Below, piece by piece: positions 50,700 through 60,641 of a stretch of 64,000 nucleotides of DNA. The position numbers and the translations under genes were made by a program. This stretch comes from AP-15 sp963737145. Lineage in GTDB: Bacteria; Pseudomonadota; Alphaproteobacteria; ATCC43930; CGMCC-115725. The stretch covers positions 124,001 to 188,000 of the forward strand of contig CAVTRO010000001.1 of NCBI GenBank assembly GCA_963737145.1, in the 5' to 3' direction. Under the pieces are notes generated by a model. It was given only the letters and a program-made list of their open reading frames with translations. It was not told the origin of the DNA and made no database searches. Within the stretch, counting starts at the first letter, position 1. The number at the start of each line of letters is the position of its first letter.

Positions 50700-52691
50700 A
50701 TGCTTGTAGAGATCGGTCATTTCGCTCTGGTGCTTGCGCTCCTTGTGGCGCTCGTGCAGGGCACCTTGCCGCTGGTCGGAGCGTCGGTGCGCAGCCGGCC
50801 GCTGATGGATCTGGGGCGATCGGCGGCGTTGCTGCAGTTCGCGCTCGTCGCGCTTGCCTTCGCCATCTTCATGCGGGCCCACATTGTGTCGGATTTCTCG
50901 GTGCGGAACGTGTTCGAGAATTCCAACACCGCGAAACCGATGCTCTACAAGGTGACCGGGGTCTGGGGCAGCCATGAAGGCTCAATGATGCTCTGGGTCC
51001 TCATGCTGACCTTGTTCGGCGGCCTCGTAGCCGCTCTGGGCCGGTCGTTGCCGGCCAGTTTGCGGGCGCGCACCTTGGCGATCCAGGGTCTCCTAGGGTT
51101 TGGCACCTTGGCCTTCATCATCGGGACATCGAACCCGTTCGACCGGTTATTTCCGGTCCCAGCGGATGGCCGCGACCTCAACCCGCTGCTGCAGGACCCG
51201 GGTCTCGCCTTCCACCCTCCGTTTCTCTATTTCGGCTATGTCGGGTTCTCGATTACCTATTCCTTTGCGATCGCCGCGCTGATCGAGGGGAGGGTCGGCG
51301 CCGCCTGGGCGCGCTGGGTGCGGCCCTGGGCGCTGACGGCGTGGTGCGGGCTGACGATCGGCATCGCAATGGGCAGCTGGTGGGCCTATTACGTGCTCGG
51401 CTGGGGTGGCTGGTGGTACTGGGACCCGGTCGAGAACGCCTCCTTCATGCCGTGGCTGCTCGGAACCGCGCTGCTGCACTCCGCGGCCGTCGTCGAAAAG
51501 CGCGAGACGTTGCAGCGCTGGACAGTCCTGCTCGCCATCCTGACCTTCGGCATGAGCCTGATCGGGACTTTCCTGGTGCGCTCCGGCGTCCTGACCTCGG
51601 TGCACTCCTTTGCGGTCGATCCGACGCGCGGCGTCTTCATCCTGGTGCTGATCGCGCTGGTGATCGGCGGCGGCCTCGTGCTCTATGCGCTGCGCGCTCC
51701 CGGTCTCGAAACCGGCAACCCGTTTGCTCCGGTAAGCCGCGAAGGCGCCCTCGTCCTCAACAATCTGCTGCTCTGCGCCGGTATGGCGACGGTGTTTCTC
51801 GGCACCTTCTACCCGCTGTTCGCCGAGGTGTGGAGCGGCGTCAAGCTGTCGGTCGGCCCGCAGTTCTTCGACGCGACCTTTGTGCCAATCCTGGCGCCCG
51901 CCATCATCGCGATGGTGATCGGACCGGTACTGGCGTGGCGGCGCGGCAATTTGCGCGCCGCCCTGCGCCGCCTCGCTCCGGCCATTGTCGGCGCGCTTCT
52001 TGTACCGGTCATCGTCTTCGCCTTCGATCGCGCCGCACCACCGGCGGCATTGGCGGGGATCGCGCTCGCGGCTTGGGCAATGCTCGGCGTGTTGGCCGAT
52101 CTGGCCGACAGGAGCGGCGTCGCGAAGCTGCCGGCCCTGACATCCTGGCGGCGGCTGCGCCATTTGCCGCGCGGAACCTGGGGCTACGCGATCGCTCATT
52201 TCGGGGTCGGCGTGCTCATCGCCGGCATCACGGTGTCGACCGCATGGCGCAGCGAGCGGATCGAGACATTGCATCCCGGTGACACCGTCGAGATCGCCGG
52301 CCGCACCCTGCGCCTGGTCGGGGTCACTGAAGGAGACGTCGCCAATTACCACGCACAGCGCGCGCAAATCGTCGTCGAGCGCCCCGGCAGCGCGCCGATG
52401 ACCCTCTACCCCGAGCGTCGCTGGTACCCGGTGGCGCGAAGCCAGACGACAAATACCGCGATCGCCACCAACGGGTTCGGCGACCTCTATCTCGCGCTCG
52501 GCGATCCGGACGACAAAGGGGGCTGGGTACTTCGCGCTTACTACAACCCGCTCGTGCCGTGGATCTGGTTTGGCGCGATCCTCGCCGCCCTCGGCGGACT
52601 CGTCTCGCTGAGCGACCGCCGCCTCAGGCTCCGCCTGCCGGCTGCGAGGACCTCGCTCGCCGTGGGGTCGGCGGGATCGGCCGACAACTGA
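50700..52691 (+). CDS. ccmF: Cytochrome c-type biogenesis protein CcmF
   Basis: 663 residues, about fourteen helices. The tryptophan-rich haem-handling motif GWGGWWYWDPVENASFMPW is complete; histidines in SFAVDPTRG and the SHEGSMMLWVLML region match the family. The start is the ATG at 50700 with GGTGG upstream. CcmF joins haem, handed over by CcmE, to apocytochrome c at the periplasmic side of the inner membrane. The usual upstream gene ccmE is absent; a decayed toxin-antitoxin pair lies there on the other strand. Confidence 0.97.
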   Translation: MLVEIGHFALVLALLVALVQGTLPLVGASVRSRPLMDLGRSAALLQFALVALAFAIFMRAHIVSDFSVRNVFENSNTAKPMLYKVTGVWGSHEGSMMLWVLMLTLFGGLVAALGRSLPASLRARTLAIQGLLGFGTLAFIIGTSNPFDRLFPVPADGRDLNPLLQDPGLAFHPPFLYFGYVGFSITYSFAIAALIEGRVGAAWARWVRPWALTAWCGLTIGIAMGSWWAYYVLGWGGWWYWDPVENASFMPWLLGTALLHSAAVVEKRETLQRWTVLLAILTFGMSLIGTFLVRSGVLTSVHSFAVDPTRGVFILVLIALVIGGGLVLYALRAPGLETGNPFAPVSREGALVLNNLLLCAGMATVFLGTFYPLFAEVWSGVKLSVGPQFFDATFVPILAPAIIAMVIGPVLAWRRGNLRAALRRLAPAIVGALLVPVIVFAFDRAAPPAALAGIALAAWAMLGVLADLADRSGVAKLPALTSWRRLRHLPRGTWGYAIAHFGVGVLIAGITVSTAWRSERIETLHPGDTVEIAGRTLRLVGVTEGDVANYHAQRAQIVVERPGSAPMTLYPERRWYPVARSQTTNTAIATNGFGDLYLALGDPDDKGGWVLRAYYNPLVPWIWFGAILAALGGLVSLSDRRLRLRLPAARTSLAVGSAGSADN

Positions 52692-53159
52692 TGATCCGTC
52701 GGTTGGCCTTCGCGGTCGCGCTGGCGGCGGGTCTCGTCGGACCTGCGGCGCATGCGGTCGAACCCGCCGAGCGGCTGGCCGATCCCGCGCTCGAGACGCG
52801 CGCTCGGGCGCTGAGCCAGGAATTGCGATGTCTCGTCTGCCAGAACCAGTCGATCGACGAGTTCAAACGCCGATCTCGCCCACGACCTGCGGGTGCTGCT
52901 GCGGCGACGCCTGGCAGCCGGCGATACGGACCGGCAAGTGCTCGATTATATCGTCGCCCGCTACGGCGTTTTCGTGCTGCTCGACCCGCCCTTCGAGCCG
53001 GCAACTTACCTTTTGTGGCTGACGCCGCCTGTGCTGGTAGTAGGCGCCGGCATCTTTCTGGCGCTCCGGGCGCGGCGCCGCCGCCCCGACCCGGAACTCC
53101 CGGCTTTGAGCGAGAAAGAGCGCGCCCGCGCTGCGCTATTGCTCGGCGAAGGTGGATGA
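52691..53159 (+). CDS. ccmH: Cytochrome c-type biogenesis protein CcmH (frame broken by one extra base)
   Basis: The start at 52691 overlaps the ccmF stop by one base. A signal peptide (LAFAVALAAGLVGPAAHA) and the thioredox motif ELRCLVCQNQ (Cys 47 and 50) are clear. At 52859-52864 GAGTTC replaces an expected GAGTC; removing one T gives QSIDESNADLAHDLRVLLRR and then VARYGVFVLLDPPFEPATYL, LWLTPPVLVVGAGIF, for a normal 155-residue protein with a C-terminal membrane helix. CcmH reduces the apocytochrome cysteines before haem attachment. ccmG, usually between ccmF and ccmH, is not here. Confidence 0.92.
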
Positions 53160-54241
53160 TCTGGTTCTGGATCATCGCGGGGCTTTTGGTCGTGGTGGCG
53201 CTGCTTGCGTTGCTCAAGCCTCTGTTGTGGGCGTCACCGGAGAGCGCAGATGAGGGTGAATCCGTCCTCGCGATGTTTCGCCGGCAACTCGCGAGCCTCG
53301 ATAGCGAGATTGCGCAGGGCAGGCTCGCTCCGGACGAGGCCGCGGCGGTGCGCGCGGAGATCACCCGGCGCATGCTCGCGGCGGCCGACCAGGAAACACA
53401 AAACTCGCGGCCGGCGGTCTTGGCGTCGGCCGCGGTCTCGTGGCGCATCGGTGCCGCCGTCGGTATAGCGGCGCTGCTGCCGACGGCGGCGCTCGCCATC
53501 TACTCGGCGGTCGGTGCACCGGCGGCAATCGAACCGGGCGGGGGCGCTGCCGCCGCCGCCGCGCCGCACGACCGGGCCGAACTCGCCGCCGCAGCCGAAC
53601 AGCTGAAGGCTCGGCTTCAACAGGAGCCCGGCCATGTCGAAGGCTGGGTCCTGCTGGCCCGCACCTTCGTCTCGCTTGAGCGCTACCCCGAAGCGCGCGC
53701 GGCTTACAGCCAGGCGATCGCGCTGGCGCCGAAAGAGCCGCGGTTGCATGCCGAGCTCGGGGAATTGCTCGTGCTGGCGGCGGGGGGCGATGTCACCGCG
53801 GAGGCCGAGGCCGAATTCGCCAAGGCCGGAGATGACCCGCGCGCCCGCTTCTATGGCGCAGAAGCCGCGCTGCAGCGCGGCGATCGCGAGACAGCCAAGG
53901 CCACGCTGCGCGCTCTGCTCGCCACGGCACCAGCCGAGGCGCCGTGGCGCAAAGTCGTGCAAGACCGCCTGGCCGAAATTGACCCGGATGAACCGCCCCC
54001 CGCTGCGAACGGGTCCGGGCCGACGGCGCAGGACGTCGCCGCGGCTCAATCGATGTCGCCGGAGCAGCGGCAGGCAATGATTCGCTCTATGGTCAACCGG
54101 CTCGCCGCGCGGCTCGAGCAGAACCCGAACGACAAGGACGGGTGGACCCGCCTCGCCCACGCCTATGATGTGCTGGGCGAAACGCAGAAGGCCGAAGCGG
54201 CGCGCGCCCGCGCCGCACAAGCGCCCGAGGCCGGGAAGTAG
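53156..54241 (+). CDS. ccmI: Cytochrome c-type biogenesis protein CcmI (TPR chaperone)
   Basis: 361 residues; the ATG at 53156 overlaps the ccmH stop (ATGA). One helix at the start (FWIIAGLLVVVALLALLKPL), a cytoplasmic part with FRRQLASLDSEIAQGRLAPD and EITRRMLAA, a second helix (VGIAALLPTAALAIYSAVGA), then periplasmic TPR units (VEGWVLLARTFVSLERYPEA, RAAYSQAIALAPKEP, DGWTRLAHAYDVLGETQKAE). The two-helix plus TPR layout is that of CcmI/CycH, which binds apocytochrome c C-termini and delivers them to CcmF/CcmH. It ends the ccmF-ccmH-ccmI operon. Confidence 0.94.
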   Translation: MIWFWIIAGLLVVVALLALLKPLLWASPESADEGESVLAMFRRQLASLDSEIAQGRLAPDEAAAVRAEITRRMLAAADQETQNSRPAVLASAAVSWRIGAAVGIAALLPTAALAIYSAVGAPAAIEPGGGAAAAAAPHDRAELAAAAEQLKARLQQEPGHVEGWVLLARTFVSLERYPEARAAYSQAIALAPKEPRLHAELGELLVLAAGGDVTAEAEAEFAKAGDDPRARFYGAEAALQRGDRETAKATLRALLATAPAEAPWRKVVQDRLAEIDPDEPPPAANGSGPTAQDVAAAQSMSPEQRQAMIRSMVNRLAARLEQNPNDKDGWTRLAHAYDVLGETQKAEAARARAAQAPEAGK

Positions 54242-54356
54242 CCTCGACCCTGTCTGTGGCGGCGATCATTCCAGCTGTGAGTAAATCTGCCCGTTTGCGC
54301 GAGCCACGATCGGAGCGGTTGAACTTCGGCGCTATCAGCCGTTAACCTCGAAGACA

Positions 54357-55358
54357 ATGCCGCCATCGCCGGATTTGAGCCTCGTGACTGGAGCGACCGG
54401 GTTCGTCGGATCGGCTGTGGCGCGCGCCCTGCTCGCGCGCGGTCACCGGGTCCGCGTGCTCGCCAGGCCGAACAGCAATCGGCGCAACCTTGCAGGTCTC
54501 GCGGTGGAAATCGCCGAGGGGGCGATGGAGAATTTCCGCTCGTTGGCGCGCGCCGTCGCCGGGTGCCGATATGTGTACCACGTAGCGGCCGATTACCGGA
54601 TCTGGGTGCCCGATCCTGCGCCAATGTTTCGCGTCAATGTCAACGGCACTCGGGATCTGCTGACCGCGGCGCTCGAAGCCGGCGCCGAGCGGGTCATTTA
54701 TACCAGCAGCGTCGCGACGCTCGGCCTGGTGCCCGGCGGCTCGGCCGACGAAGAAACCCCGAGCAGCATCGACGACATGATCGGGCCTTACAAGCGGTCG
54801 AAATTCATGGCCGAAGAGCTGGTGCGAGAGCTGGTGCGGGAGCGCAGATTGCCGGCCGTGATCGTCAACCCCTCCACCCCGGTCGGGCCGGGCGACATCA
54901 AGCCGACGCCGACCGGCCGGCTGATCGTCGAGGCCGCACGCGGCCAGATGCCCGCTTTTGTCGACACCGGCCTCAACATCGTCCATGTCGATGACGTCGC
55001 CGAAGGCCATCTCGCCGCGGCCGAGAAGGGACGGATCGGCGAGCGTTACATTCTCGGGGGCGAGAATATGGCGTTGGCCGAGATCCTCGCCGAGGTCGCG
55101 CAGGCGGTCGGCCGGCGCCCACCCTGGCTGCGGGTTCCGCACCGTGTGCTGTTTCCTGTCGCATTCGGGGCAGAGCTGGCGGCCCGGGTTACCGGGCGCG
55201 ACCCGTTCGTCACGCTCGACGGTGTTCGGATGTCGCAGAAAAAGATGTATTTTATCTCGGAAAAGGCTTGCCGCGAGCTCGGCTACGCGCCGCGTCCGGC
55301 GCGCGAGGCCATTGCCGACGCGGTTAGCTGGTTCAAGGCTAATCGATATCTGAAATGA
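54357..55358 (+). CDS. hpnA: Hopanoid-associated sugar epimerase HpnA
   Basis: 333 residues of the extended short-chain dehydrogenase family. SLVTGATGFVGSAVARALLA is the NAD site, VIYTSSVATLG and GPYKRSKFMAEE supply Ser and Tyr-x-x-x-Lys, and VNPSTPVGPGDIKPTPTGRL is the HpnA-type segment. HpnA is thought to reshape a sugar nucleotide or the ribose-derived side chain of hopanoids. Its stop overlaps the hpnC start (ATGA), and it opens the hopanoid operon. Promoters are expected in the 115-base gap after ccmI. Confidence 0.94.
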   Translation: MPPSPDLSLVTGATGFVGSAVARALLARGHRVRVLARPNSNRRNLAGLAVEIAEGAMENFRSLARAVAGCRYVYHVAADYRIWVPDPAPMFRVNVNGTRDLLTAALEAGAERVIYTSSVATLGLVPGGSADEETPSSIDDMIGPYKRSKFMAEELVRELVRERRLPAVIVNPSTPVGPGDIKPTPTGRLIVEAARGQMPAFVDTGLNIVHVDDVAEGHLAAAEKGRIGERYILGGENMALAEILAEVAQAVGRRPPWLRVPHRVLFPVAFGAELAARVTGRDPFVTLDGVRMSQKKMYFISEKACRELGYAPRPAREAIADAVSWFKANRYLK

Positions 55359-56224
55359 CGGCCATGCGGGACGAGCTGTCGTCGCACCGCGCCGAAGGCG
55401 TCGAAACGCCCTCGGGGAAGTGGCGCAGCAGCGAGAATTTCCCGGTCGGATCGCTTCTGATTCGGCGCGACTTGCGGGTGCATGTCCACGCCTTCTACCG
55501 CTTCGCCCGGAACGCCGACGATATCGCCGACAATCCCGACTTGACTGCCGACGACAAGATCGCTCGGCTCGATCGCATGGCTGCGGTTCTCGACGGGGCC
55601 TCGGGGGAGGATTCTCCCGCGGCCGCCGCGATGCGGCAAAGCCTCCTCGAAACCGGCGTCACCGCTCAGCACTGCCATGACGTTCTGCACGCGTTCCGGC
55701 TCGACGCGGTCAAGCTGCGTTATCGCGACTGGGACGACCTTATGGGATATTGCCGCTACTCGGCTTCCCCGGTCGGTCGGCAGCTGCTCGAACTGCACGG
55801 TGAAAGCAGGGCCACCTGGCCGGCTTCCGATGCCCTTTGCTCGGCGCTGCAGGTGCTCAATCATCTGCAGGATTGCGTCGACGACTACCGGCAACTCGGT
55901 CGCGTTTACCTGCCGGTCGAAGATCTTGCTGCGAAAGGGATCGGGGTCGAGGCTCTGGCGGCTGGTGTCTCGAGCCCGGGGCTGCGGCGCGTGCTCGACC
56001 GGCTGCTGGACCGCACCGCGGAATTGATCGACCAGGCGCGCGGCTTGCCGCCGCTCGTCGCGTCCCGCGGATTGCGCTGGGAATCCGCTGTCATCGTCGA
56101 TCTGGCTGCGCGGCTGCTGCGCCGGCTGCGCCAGGGCGATCCCGTGGCGGGCCGTGTCGCGCTGAGCAAATACGATTTTGTCGCCGCCTTTGCAGTCGGC
56201 GTCTCGAGTGGCTTTCGGGGGTGA
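55355..56224 (+). CDS. hpnC: Hydroxysqualene/squalene synthase HpnC
   Basis: 289 residues, intact. FPVGSLLIRRDLRVHVHAFY, RFARNADDIADNPDLTADDK (first Asp-rich motif), YRDWDDLMGYCRYSASPVGR and LQVLNHLQDCVDDYRQLGR (second Asp-rich motif) match the trans-isoprenyl-diphosphate synthase family. HpnC turns presqualene diphosphate into hydroxysqualene. Its stop overlaps the hpnD start (GTGA), so the genes are coupled. Confidence 0.94.
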   Translation: MTAMRDELSSHRAEGVETPSGKWRSSENFPVGSLLIRRDLRVHVHAFYRFARNADDIADNPDLTADDKIARLDRMAAVLDGASGEDSPAAAAMRQSLLETGVTAQHCHDVLHAFRLDAVKLRYRDWDDLMGYCRYSASPVGRQLLELHGESRATWPASDALCSALQVLNHLQDCVDDYRQLGRVYLPVEDLAAKGIGVEALAAGVSSPGLRRVLDRLLDRTAELIDQARGLPPLVASRGLRWESAVIVDLAARLLRRLRQGDPVAGRVALSKYDFVAAFAVGVSSGFRG

Positions 56225-57101
56225 GCGACGCGGCGCTCCGTGCCGCTGCCGATCAGCTCGGTGAAGACGCGCTGCGCGAAACGATCCGGCACCGGGTCGA
56301 GGCCGCCGGGACCTCGTTCTACTGGGCGATGCGGCTGTTGCCGCGGGATCGCCGCAACGGCATGTACGCGATATATGCGTTCTGCCGCGAGGTCGACGAC
56401 ATCGCCGATGGCGGGAGGCCGGTCGAACACAAGCTTGCGGCTCTCGCCGGGTGGCGTGACGAGATCGACGCGCTTTACGATGGGCGTCCGCGCCACGTCG
56501 TGGCTCGTGCATTGTCGGGGCCGGTGCGCAGTTACCAGCTTCGCAAAGAAGATTTTCTTGCGATCCTCGCCGGCATGGAGATGGACGCTCGGGGAGACAT
56601 CAGGGCCCCCGATTTCGCCACCCTGGACCTCTATTGCGCCCGCGTCGCGAGCGCGGTCGGCCATCTCTCAGTCCATGTATTCGGCGATTCCAGCGAGCCC
56701 GCTCACGCCGTCGCGGAATCGCTCGGCCGAGCGCTACAGCTGACCAACATCCTGCGCGACCTCGCGGAGGACGCCGGCTCGACGGCGTCTGTACCTGCCT
56801 CGCGAAATCCTCGACCGGCACGGGATTCGAGGCGACGAGCCGGCGGCCGTGCTGCGGCATCCCGCATTGCCGGCAGCATGCCGTGATGTCGCCGCCCTCG
56901 CCGAAGGCCACTTCCGCGAGGCCGCGCGGGCAATGGCGCATTGCTCGCGCCGCGCAATGCGTCCGGCCGCGGTGATGGCCGCAATTTACCGCGCGACGCT
57001 CTCGGCACTGCAGCGCTCGGGATGGCGCGACCCAACGGAGCGCGTCGGTCGTCTCGAACTCGCTGAAACTGTGGCTGGTGTTGCGCCACGGCTTGATATG
57101 A
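56221..57101 (+). CDS. hpnD: Presqualene diphosphate synthase HpnD (frame interrupted twice)
   Basis: The GTG at 56221 starts SDAALRAAADQLGEDALRET. SFYWAMRLLPRDRRNGMYAI, YAFCREVDDIADGG and LGRALQLTNILRDLAED carry the two Asp-rich motifs. Two lesions break the frame: an extra C at 56773/56774 (correcting gives AEDAARRRLYLPREILDRHG) and an extra A in GAACTC at 57056-57061 (GACTC gives RLDSLKLWLVLRHGLI, then the stop at 57099-57101). Repaired length is 292 residues. HpnD joins two farnesyl diphosphates to presqualene diphosphate. The stop overlaps hpnE (ATGA). Confidence 0.9.
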
Positions 57102-58461
57102 GCGCGGCGGCGAGTCGCGGGTTGCGTGCATGTCGTCGGTGCAGGACTCGCCGGGCTCGCGGCCGCGGTCGCGCTCGCCGACGCCGGCCGCTCCGTGATC
57201 CTGTATGAAGCCGCCCTCCATGCCGGCGGACGCTGCCGCTCCTATTTCGATGCCGAGCTCGGATGCCGGATCGACAACGGCAATCATCTCCTTTTGTCCG
57301 GCAATCAGGCGGCGCTCGACTATCTGAGACCGGATCGGCGCGCGCGGTTCTCTCGAAGGCCCCTCCGAGGCCGTTTTCCCGTTCGTCGACGCTGCGACCG
57401 GGGAGCGCTGGACGGTGCGGCCCAATGGCGGCGCGCTGCCCTGGTGGGTTTTGTCGCGCCGGACAGGCGGGTTCCGCAGACGCGAGCGCATGACTATCTC
57501 GCCGCGTTGGCGCTGCGGCGGGCGACGCCGTCGGCAACGATCGCCGCCGTGCTCGATACACGGCGAAGGCTGTACCGCCGGTTATGGGAGCCGCTCGCCG
57601 TCGCCGCCTTGAATACCGGCGCCGAGCAGGGATCGGCCATGCTCTTCTGGCGCATGCTCGCCGAGACGCTCGGGCGGGGGGGCGCGGCGTGCTGGCCGCT
57701 CCTCCCACGCGTCGGCCTCTCGGAAAGCTTCGTCGAGCCGGCGCTCGCCCGCTTGCGCGCGCAAGGGCGCGGAAATCCGCTTCGGCGCACGGCTGAGGGC
57801 GCTGAGCTTCGGGCCGGAGCGGGTTTCGGATCTCGCCTTCGAAGCGGCGTCGATCGCACTCGACCGCACAGATGGCGTAATCCTGGCCGTACCCGCCGCG
57901 ATTGCCGCTCGCCTTGTCCCCGGGCTCATCGTCCCCGACCGGCACTCGCCGATCGTCAACGCACATTTCCGCTGCATTCCCCCGGCCGGCGCGCCGCTTT
58001 TTGTCGGGGTAATCGGCGGCGCCGCGGAATGGATCTTTCGCAAACGCGAAGTGTTATCGGTGACGGTCAGCGCTGCTGACCGATTTGTCGAGCGCGCCGC
58101 ACCGGAGCTGCGCGATCTCTTCTGGCGCGATGTCGCACTCGCCTATCACCTTCCGGCGCTTCCGGCTCCGCCGGCGCGTATCGTCAAGGAGCGCAGGGCG
58201 ACGTTTTTGGCGAGCCCCGAGCAGCTGAAACGCCGCCCGCAACAGAAGACGGCCTGGAGGAACCTTCTACTTGCCGGCGATTATGTCGATACGGGGTTGC
58301 CTGCAACGATCGAAGGCGCTATTCGCTCCGGCTTTGTCGCGGCCGGGCTTGCAACCGATTGTCGGCTTCGGGCGTTTTCTCAAACTGTTGCGGGCGATGG
58401 CCGGGGCTCCCGTGCATTGACTGCGGAAATTGAAAAAGAACGACACCGCGCGCTTCCATGA
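57098..58461 (+). CDS. hpnE: Hydroxysqualene dehydroxylase HpnE (frame interrupted several times)
   Basis: From the ATG at 57098, a short lead is followed by VHVVGAGLAGLAAAVALADA and ILYEAALHAGGRCRSYFD, an FAD/NAD-binding motif of the amine-oxidase fold. Frame changes are needed near 57118-57123, 57331-57336, 57448-57475 and 57762-57770 to join GSLEGPSEAVFPFVDAATGE, VPQTRAHDYLAALALRRATP, AEIRFGARLRALSFGPERVS and the long, intact C-terminal part (AHFRCIPPAGAPLFVGVIGG, AGDYVDTGLPATIEGAIRSG). With these the length is about 452 residues and the total is again a multiple of three. HpnE reduces hydroxysqualene to squalene, the last step before the cyclase. Confidence 0.88.
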
Positions 58462-58482
58462 GTGATATAGACCACAAAAGAA

Positions 58483-60417
58483 TTGGCGAACCTGCGCCGT
58501 CGCGTCGACGCGGCGCGCCTCGACGAGGCGATCACGCGCGCCAGCGAATCGCTGGTCGCCTTGCAGCACCCAGACGGGCATTGGGTCTTCGAACTGGAAG
58601 CCGACGTGACGATCCCGTCGGAGTTCATCCTGCTCCAGCACTATTTCGGCCGCATCGAGCCGGAACTACAGGCGCGGATCGCCAAGCATATTCGCGCCAT
58701 CCAAGGCGCGGACGGCGGCTGGCCGCTGTTTCACGGAGGCGCCCTCGATCTCAGCGCTTCGGTAAAGGCCTATTTCGCGCTGAAGGCGGCCGGCGATCCG
58801 GTTGATGCGCCGCATATGGAGCGGGCCCGGGCGGCGATCCTGGCCGGTGGCGGCGCCCGGCGCTGCAACGTATTCACACGTATCCTGCTCGCATTGTTCG
58901 GCGAGGTTCCATGGCGGGCGGTCCCTGTAATGCCGGTCGAGATCATGCTGCTTCCGAGCTGGTCTCCCTTTCACATCGCCAAAGTGTCCTATTGGTCGCG
59001 CACGGTTCTCGTGCCGCTGCTTGTGCTGATGGCGCTGCGGCCGCGGGCCCGCAACCCGCTCGGTGTCACGGTCGCCGAGCTTTTTCTGGAGCCGCCGGAA
59101 ACGGTGCGGGATTGGATCGGCGGTCCGACATCATCGCCGCTGTCGTTAGCGTTCGGCATGCTCGACCGGCTGTTGCGGGTCGCCGAGCCGTTCTTCCCGG
59201 CGGATGCGCGACGGCGCGCGATCGACAAAGCCGTCGCCTTTGTCACCGAACGCCTCAACGGCGAAGATGGTCTTGGCGGCATCTTTCCGGCGATGGCCAA
59301 CGCCGCGATGATGTTCGATTGTCTGGGCTACGACCCGGATCATCCCGGCTATGCCTCGGCTCTCGCTTCGCTTCGCAAGCTGCTGGTCCTCGACGGCGAG
59401 CGCAGCTATTGCCAGCCCTGCTTGTCCCCGGTCTGGGACACGGCGCTTGCCTGCCATGCGCTGATGGAGGTCGAAGACACCCGCCTGGAAGCGACGATCA
59501 GGCGGGCGCTCGACTGGCTTGCGACAAAGCAGGTGCTCGAAGTCGTCGGCGATTGGGCGGCGGCCCGCCCTGGCCTGCGGCCCGGCGGTTGGGCGTTCCA
59601 GTTCGAAAACCCCTATTACCCCGATCTCGATGACACCGCGGCCGTGGCGCTCGCGCTCGACCGCTTTGGCTCGGCCCGCTATCGCGTCGCGATCGATCGG
59701 GCGGCCGAATGGGTCATCGGCATGCAGAGCCGGGGAGGCGGATGGGGATCCTTCGACGCCGACAACACGCATTACTATCTGAACCACATCCCGTTCGCCG
59801 ACCACGGCGCGCTGCTGGACCCACCGACGGCGGATGTCAGCGGCCGCTGCCTCAGCTTCCTGACGCAAATCGGCTACGGGCCCGACCATCCGGCGGTGGC
59901 TGCGGCAATAGATTATCTGCGAGCCGAGCAGGAGCCCGACGGCAGCTGGTTCGGCCGGTGGGGAACCAACTACATCTACGGCACTTGGTCGGTGCTGACC
60001 GCGTTCAACAGCGCCGGCATCCCCGCGAATTCGCTTGAAGTGCGGCGCGCCGTCGACTGGCTCGCCGCTCGCCAGCACAAGGACGGCGGCTGGGGAGAAG
60101 GCGGCGAATCATACTGGCCGAGGGCAGCCCACGGCGATGCACCGTACAGCACTTCGTCGCAGACTGCCTGGGCGCTGCTCGCTTTGATGGCCGCCGAAGA
60201 GGTCGCGCATCCGGCGGTCGCACGCGGCATCGCATACCTGATCGAAACGCAGGACCAGGACGGCAACTGGGACGAGCCCTGGTATACGGCGGTCGGTTTC
60301 CCGCGCGTCTTCTATTTGCGTTACCACGGCTATCGCGCCTTTTTCCCGCTTTGGGCGCTTGCCCGGTACCGGCGATTGTCGCGAGGCAATTCGCGGCAAG
60401 TCCCGTTTGGCATTTGA
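58483..60417 (+). CDS. shc: Squalene-hopene cyclase
   Basis: 644 residues from a TTG at 58483 (ANLRRRVDAARLDEAITRAS). The protonating motif DLDDTAAVAL (DxDDTA) is present near residue 380, and several QW repeats are visible (QGADGGWPLFHG, GDWAAARPGLRPGGWAFQ, DGSWFGRWGTNYIYGTWSVL, KDGGWGEGGESYWP, DGNWDEPWYTAVGFPRVFY). It cyclises squalene to hopene and hopanol at the inner face of the cytoplasmic membrane, giving the core hopanoid that stiffens the membrane. This gene carries no lesion. It follows hpnE by 21 bases. Confidence 0.97.
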   Translation: MANLRRRVDAARLDEAITRASESLVALQHPDGHWVFELEADVTIPSEFILLQHYFGRIEPELQARIAKHIRAIQGADGGWPLFHGGALDLSASVKAYFALKAAGDPVDAPHMERARAAILAGGGARRCNVFTRILLALFGEVPWRAVPVMPVEIMLLPSWSPFHIAKVSYWSRTVLVPLLVLMALRPRARNPLGVTVAELFLEPPETVRDWIGGPTSSPLSLAFGMLDRLLRVAEPFFPADARRRAIDKAVAFVTERLNGEDGLGGIFPAMANAAMMFDCLGYDPDHPGYASALASLRKLLVLDGERSYCQPCLSPVWDTALACHALMEVEDTRLEATIRRALDWLATKQVLEVVGDWAAARPGLRPGGWAFQFENPYYPDLDDTAAVALALDRFGSARYRVAIDRAAEWVIGMQSRGGGWGSFDADNTHYYLNHIPFADHGALLDPPTADVSGRCLSFLTQIGYGPDHPAVAAAIDYLRAEQEPDGSWFGRWGTNYIYGTWSVLTAFNSAGIPANSLEVRRAVDWLAARQHKDGGWGEGGESYWPRAAHGDAPYSTSSQTAWALLALMAAEEVAHPAVARGIAYLIETQDQDGNWDEPWYTAVGFPRVFYLRYHGYRAFFPLWALARYRRLSRGNSRQVPFGI

Positions 60418-60641
60418 TTACGGAACCGCGAATGACGTGGCCGCGTCGTTTTGCCTCTGGCGAACCGGTCGAGGCGCGGTTAGGGAATGCGCCGATTTGC
60501 AGCTGCTCTGCAGCTTGCGATAGCGTGACCCTCGCGCTGAATGTTGACAAGGTCAACCTTCAGGCGAAGGGCGGACGGTGCCGTGCTCCGAATGCGGCCC
60601 ACAGGCCGGCGGGCGTGTTGTGGCTATATGGGAAGGTGCGG

